A program made the position numbers and the translations under genes. DNA of 64,000 bases from Fistularia commersonii (Eukaryota; Chordata; Actinopteri; Syngnathiformes; Fistulariidae): the NCBI GenBank assembly GCA_037954325.1, contig JBBMNZ010000003.1, forward strand, positions 10,505,965 to 10,569,964, in the 5' to 3' direction. Below are positions 60,240 through 64,000 of the stretch, one piece after another. The notes under the pieces are model-generated. The model was not told the DNA's origin. It searched no databases and saw only the letters and a program-made list of their open reading frames with translations. Each line of letters starts with the position of its first letter. Position 1 is the first letter of the stretch.

Positions 60240-60693
60240 AAGGGTCTTGGTTCAGTTCTATCTGATGGGACCTCCATGTTCTTCTTTAAGGGTTCTATCT
60301 GAGTAGCTTCCCTCCATGTTCCGCTGCCTGGATTCCCTCTGAGTGGATTCCCCCTGTTCCAGCCTGGGATCTCTCCACATTCTCCTGCTTAGGAGAACCA
60401 GGTTCTCTTTCTCCCTGCCACACACATAATAATCTGAAAGTGTGAGTGAGAGGGTGAATGCTCCTCGGCCAAGCACAGCATGGCTGCACATCCGGGTTGC
60501 CCTCTTTGTGATGAGTGTGTGTGGGGTCCACACAATCCATCAGGTGGGGAGGGGTGCGACATGCACACACACACGCACCCCAGTTTGAAAACAACCGCTG
60601 AGTAATGACAATGTGGCCAACAAAGCAGGAAATGGAAGCTCTGCTCTGGAGCAGCACTTTTATACTCACATATTGAATACCAGTCCCTGCCAC

Positions 60694-60726
<33 letters not shown>

Positions 60727-62750
60727 CCCCCGCGCGCATGTGCTCATGCATGTGTGCATGCATGCGGCCATGCACGTGTGTGTGTGCCAGATCAGGGGCC
60801 AATGTCAAATGATGTTCCTCCCGACGCTTGTTCACCCTTGTGCTTTTAAGATAACCTAAAAAAAAAATTATCAAATATAGATGTGTATCTGTCGCCTTGG
60901 TTATGGGGGGGTTGTCTGGGATGTTTCCGGAAAAACAGCAGGGCCGTTTTCTCCCTCAACCAAAACAGTAATTATCTCTATCCCAGGTGCGTGACGGCAG
61001 TTGTTGTCGTCCTTGTTTTCATGCGCTCTTCGGATATTCACCCAGTTTCCCCGAGAGGTCAGACCATCCCGCACACTCTGCTGTCAGCGACCTGTGGCAT
61101 GCTCCACTTTCCCCCCGGAGGAGCGTTGGCCTTAGACGAAAGGTCAAAGGTCAGATAACCCCCATACTGTTTACACTGGGAATGACAGCCTTCTTTGCTT
61201 TGTGTTTGGGGGGGGGGGAAGTCCAGCAGGAAGGGTCGTTGTCAGGGCGACTGGAACAGCGTCTCCGATGGTGTTTTTTTTCCCACTGGTGTTCGGTTTC
61301 ACCATGTCGGTGAAATGGGGTTACACGGATGTTTGAGGCGTGAGGAGGCCTGCCGAGGCCTTGGGAAACCTTCAGAGGCCTGAGGGGGCCTGAATAGGCC
61401 TGAGGAGACCTCAGAAACCCCCCGTCCAGCTTGGGTTCTTCTATTGAGGAAAGCAGGAACTCCTTGGTTGGATTCCACCTTTCTGTTAGGAGTTTCCATG
61501 TTCTCCCCCCAGTGGGGTTCCTCCAGGTTCTGCATGTTCCTCCCACAGACCAAACATATGATAGAGGTTCATCGGAGACCACATGTGTGAATGAGGAGGC
61601 GAATGGCTGCTGGGGTCTAGCATTGTTGCACTAAAGAGTTCCTCCTCAGGGTTCCTCCTCAAGGGTCCTCTTCAGTGGAAGCGTTGGGGAACGTTACATC
61701 AGACTCTTTCCCTGAGGAAAAGGCAGTCTGAATCTGGATGATATCGAGGCCTTCTGAATGCATAAAGCATCATCTTCAGCCGCAGAGATCACATGCTACT
61801 GACTGAGATCTTCTGATCCAGACAGGAGGATGTTTTGTTCCACGGGGAAGGACTCAAGACGTGCAAAAACACTCGACGCTCCACCTGTGACCTTCCACCT
61901 CACCTCCACCACCTCGCCTAGCACAGTTAGCGACGCTAATGCTATGCTCACGTATGCCTTCCTCCCCCACAACAGGAGGCTACCATGTTTTTGTCGCAGT
62001 TGCTATTTTTAGCTGTTGGGACCAGCGCAGAGGTGCTGGGTCATGTGTGGTGTGGCTTTTGATAATGACCAACGCCGCCGTCTCATCAGATGTTTTTCAA
62101 TCTTCTCTCTGTGTTGTTGTTTCTTGTCCTAGGGAAAAGCGCGTGTCACGGTGGACATGCACGCTCCTTTGCACGGAGGGGTCTCGGGTTCTGCCGTTAT
62201 TGAGCTCATCTGTCCTCCTGCAGAACTTGGCTGGAAGGAGGGGGTGGAGCTTTGTCTGCTCTGAGGTGCAGAGTCAGGAACTCATGAGAGCAGGAGCCAA
62301 TCACCGCCTCCCCCAGGGCCAGGAGGCGGGGTTTAACCTGGACCACTTGCCTGTCAATCATTCACCCTCTCAGACAATTTGGAGTTTTCAGTGAACCAAT
62401 GGCTGACTGTGGACTGAGGACAGAGAACCTGGAGAGAATCCAGGCAGGGGAACATGCTTTTGTCTCCTTATTTTCACGATGAGTTTGTTTCCAACTTAAA
62501 TCAGAGTGACCGACATGTTTTCCCAGAAGATTTCTTTTTCTAGTGGGTTCTTAAGGTTCTCCTGCCTGCGTTCTCCAGGTTCTCTGCCTTCCTCCCACAA
62601 TCCCAAACCAGAGCTTAGGGTCATGGAAGGCCCTAAAATGTGACCAGAGTAGAACGACTTGCTGGAGTTCTGTGATTGACAACTGACCCATCCCGGTTAA
62701 ACGCCGCCTCCCGCCGCAGAAGCTACCCTGCGATTGGCCATCCTTCCCTC
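60240..62750. repeat. Dense cluster of the dispersed GGTTCTC/GATTGACAG repeat
   Basis: Copies at about 60246-60470 (+), 61440-61620 (+), 62280-62460 (-) and 62555-62730 (+). The minus copy is the most complete: TTCTCCAGGTTCTCTG-, CATTGGTTCACTGAAAAC-, GTGAATGATTGACAGGC- and AGGTTAAACCCCGCCTCC-type blocks in order. Between them is spacer with no gene. Confidence 0.7.
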
Positions 62751-63394
62751 CATTTTCTGCCAGCTCTCCAGAAGTTTCTGAGGGTCGAGCGAGGTTGAGT
62801 TAGCTTTGGATGAACTGATGTTGCTCCGGAACCCAGTCCACTTTGGGTCCTCCATCAGCAGGAGATAATTGTAGCTCTCATTCCTGTGCCGCTCGCCCTG
62901 CCGTCGCCCTCGTATTGATCACTTCTATTTTTTTCCTTTGATCGTGTGTGTGTGTGTGTGTCTGTAATTAGCCCGCTGCTCTGGCCCTGAATGACATTTT
63001 AACAGCCGCCTCTATATTTGTCCCTCGCTATCATTCTATCAGAGGTTCTTGCCGTGGTTCCCTTCAGTTCTCCATCCGCCACTTCACTTTATTTTCCTCT
63101 TCATCCTCAGCCGGTCTTCCTCTTCCTCCCTGAAATTAGGCTTCTGGCAGCACGCTGCTGGACGGCCGCCGCTCCCGTGCCACAACCATAATCCTATTTT
63201 GGCTGGATGTTGGCAAACTGCTACTCTGTGTGTGTGTGTGTGTGTGTGTGGTTCAGCTGTCTATAAGGATCTCATTGAGGACAGCTCGGTCGTTGCCCAC
63301 TTTCTGAGCCTCTTTTCAGAGTTCAGCGGCCGGAGAGTGTGTCATGTCAAAGAATGTCCTCATTATGGCTGTGTGTGTGTTTGTGTCTGGTCTG

Positions 63395-63399
<5 letters not shown>

Positions 63400-63471
<72 letters not shown>
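63400..63471. repeat. (GT)n microsatellite
   Basis: About 35 GT units with a TTTG interruption. CA-rich sequence follows at 63661-63740. Confidence 0.97.
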
Positions 63472-63472
<1 letters not shown>

Positions 63473-63805
63473 CACTGAACAAACTCATTCTCCCATAAGT
63501 CAAGTTCAGACCATGTTCAGGAGGGTAAGCAAACCCACATGTACTGTACATTGTGTGTGTGTGCGTGTGTGTACCCAGCCATGTGTCAACACGGGTCAAG
63601 AGAATAAATAACTAGTGTTTAAAATGCTTAAAAACACTAAAGTTGGCGAAGTCCGAATTCAAACACACACACACATGTGTGCACATACACTAACACACAC
63701 ACACCCACACACACACACATGCGCGTGCACACACACACACTCACACTCTTGCTGAGCGGCATTTTAAGGGGTGTGTCGGGGGCGTGTCTGTGGTCACGCA
63801 GACAT

Positions 63806-63947
63806 TATAAGACTCGCGCAGGTACAGTGAGACTCCCACTTGGCCACAGAGACTCTTCATCTCCTCCACCTCCTCTTTTCCACTCATTACTGTCCTCATC
63901 CTTACTGGGTTACCGTGGCAACTGCGTTCATCGGCTGTAGCTCTGGG
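63806..63947 (+). promoter_or_regulatory. Candidate TATA promoter and first exon at window end
   Basis: TATAAG at 63806-63811 is followed, about 30 bp on, by a 110-base T/C-rich leader that ends in a perfect donor, TCTGGG|GTAAGT (exon end 63947). No long frame is present, so it would be a 5'UTR exon of a gene beyond the window. This is pattern-based. Confidence 0.3.
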
Positions 63948-64000
63948 GTAAGTGTGCCAACCCCAGTCTCCTTCTTTTCCTCGTCTTGGTCTTCTTGGCC

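Overview
The window is nuclear DNA from a teleost fish, probably a percomorph. The evidence is: vertebrate genes split by GT-AG introns; three neighbouring genes that I place from memory together on human 11q13.4 (FAM168A, P2RY6, ARHGEF17); fish-type transposons (RTE and L2 LINEs, Tc1, Tigger/pogo, hAT); very dense CA/GT microsatellites; and Pol III tRNA genes. Nothing prokaryotic is present.

Layout. 1-1034 holds the last three coding exons of FAM168A (+), followed by a long 3'UTR ending near 5165. An RTE-type LINE with its own target-site duplication sits at 5499-7074. 7090-13369 is a gene-poor spacer with microsatellites, relics of a dispersed repeat, a homeodomain-site-rich block that may be a conserved element, a tRNA-Ala(AGC) gene and an inverted tRNA-Ala relic. 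13370-14586 is P2RY6 (+), a UDP-receptor-type GPCR whose coding region is split by a 107-bp intron. 14587-17300 holds an internally deleted hAT element with a BED zinc finger and a retroelement tail.

17604-54480 is ARHGEF17 (+), a Rho-specific exchange factor. I could phase all 24 coding exons (6933 nt, 2310 residues). It has a 1321-residue exon 1, a 22-kb first intron, a DH domain, a PH-like region and a C-terminal WD40-like propeller. Its introns carry LINE fragments, a Tc1 relic, a Tigger relic, two identical elongator tRNA-Met genes, and a CpG-rich second first exon in the same phase that would give a short DH-containing isoform. Its 3'UTR ends at an ATTAAA signal near 56722. 56750-64000 has no recognisable coding gene but holds two candidate promoter/first-exon units for a downstream gene.

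The three protein genes are independent transcription units on one strand, not an operon: a small neuronal/survival protein, a Gq-type nucleotide receptor and a RhoA/B/C exchange factor. The most unusual material is in the non-coding part: a dispersed repeat family with a minisatellite grown from one copy, the duplicated intronic tRNA-Met cassette, the alternative ARHGEF17 first exon, the coding intron in P2RY6, and exon-like segments antisense to ARHGEF17 intron 1.
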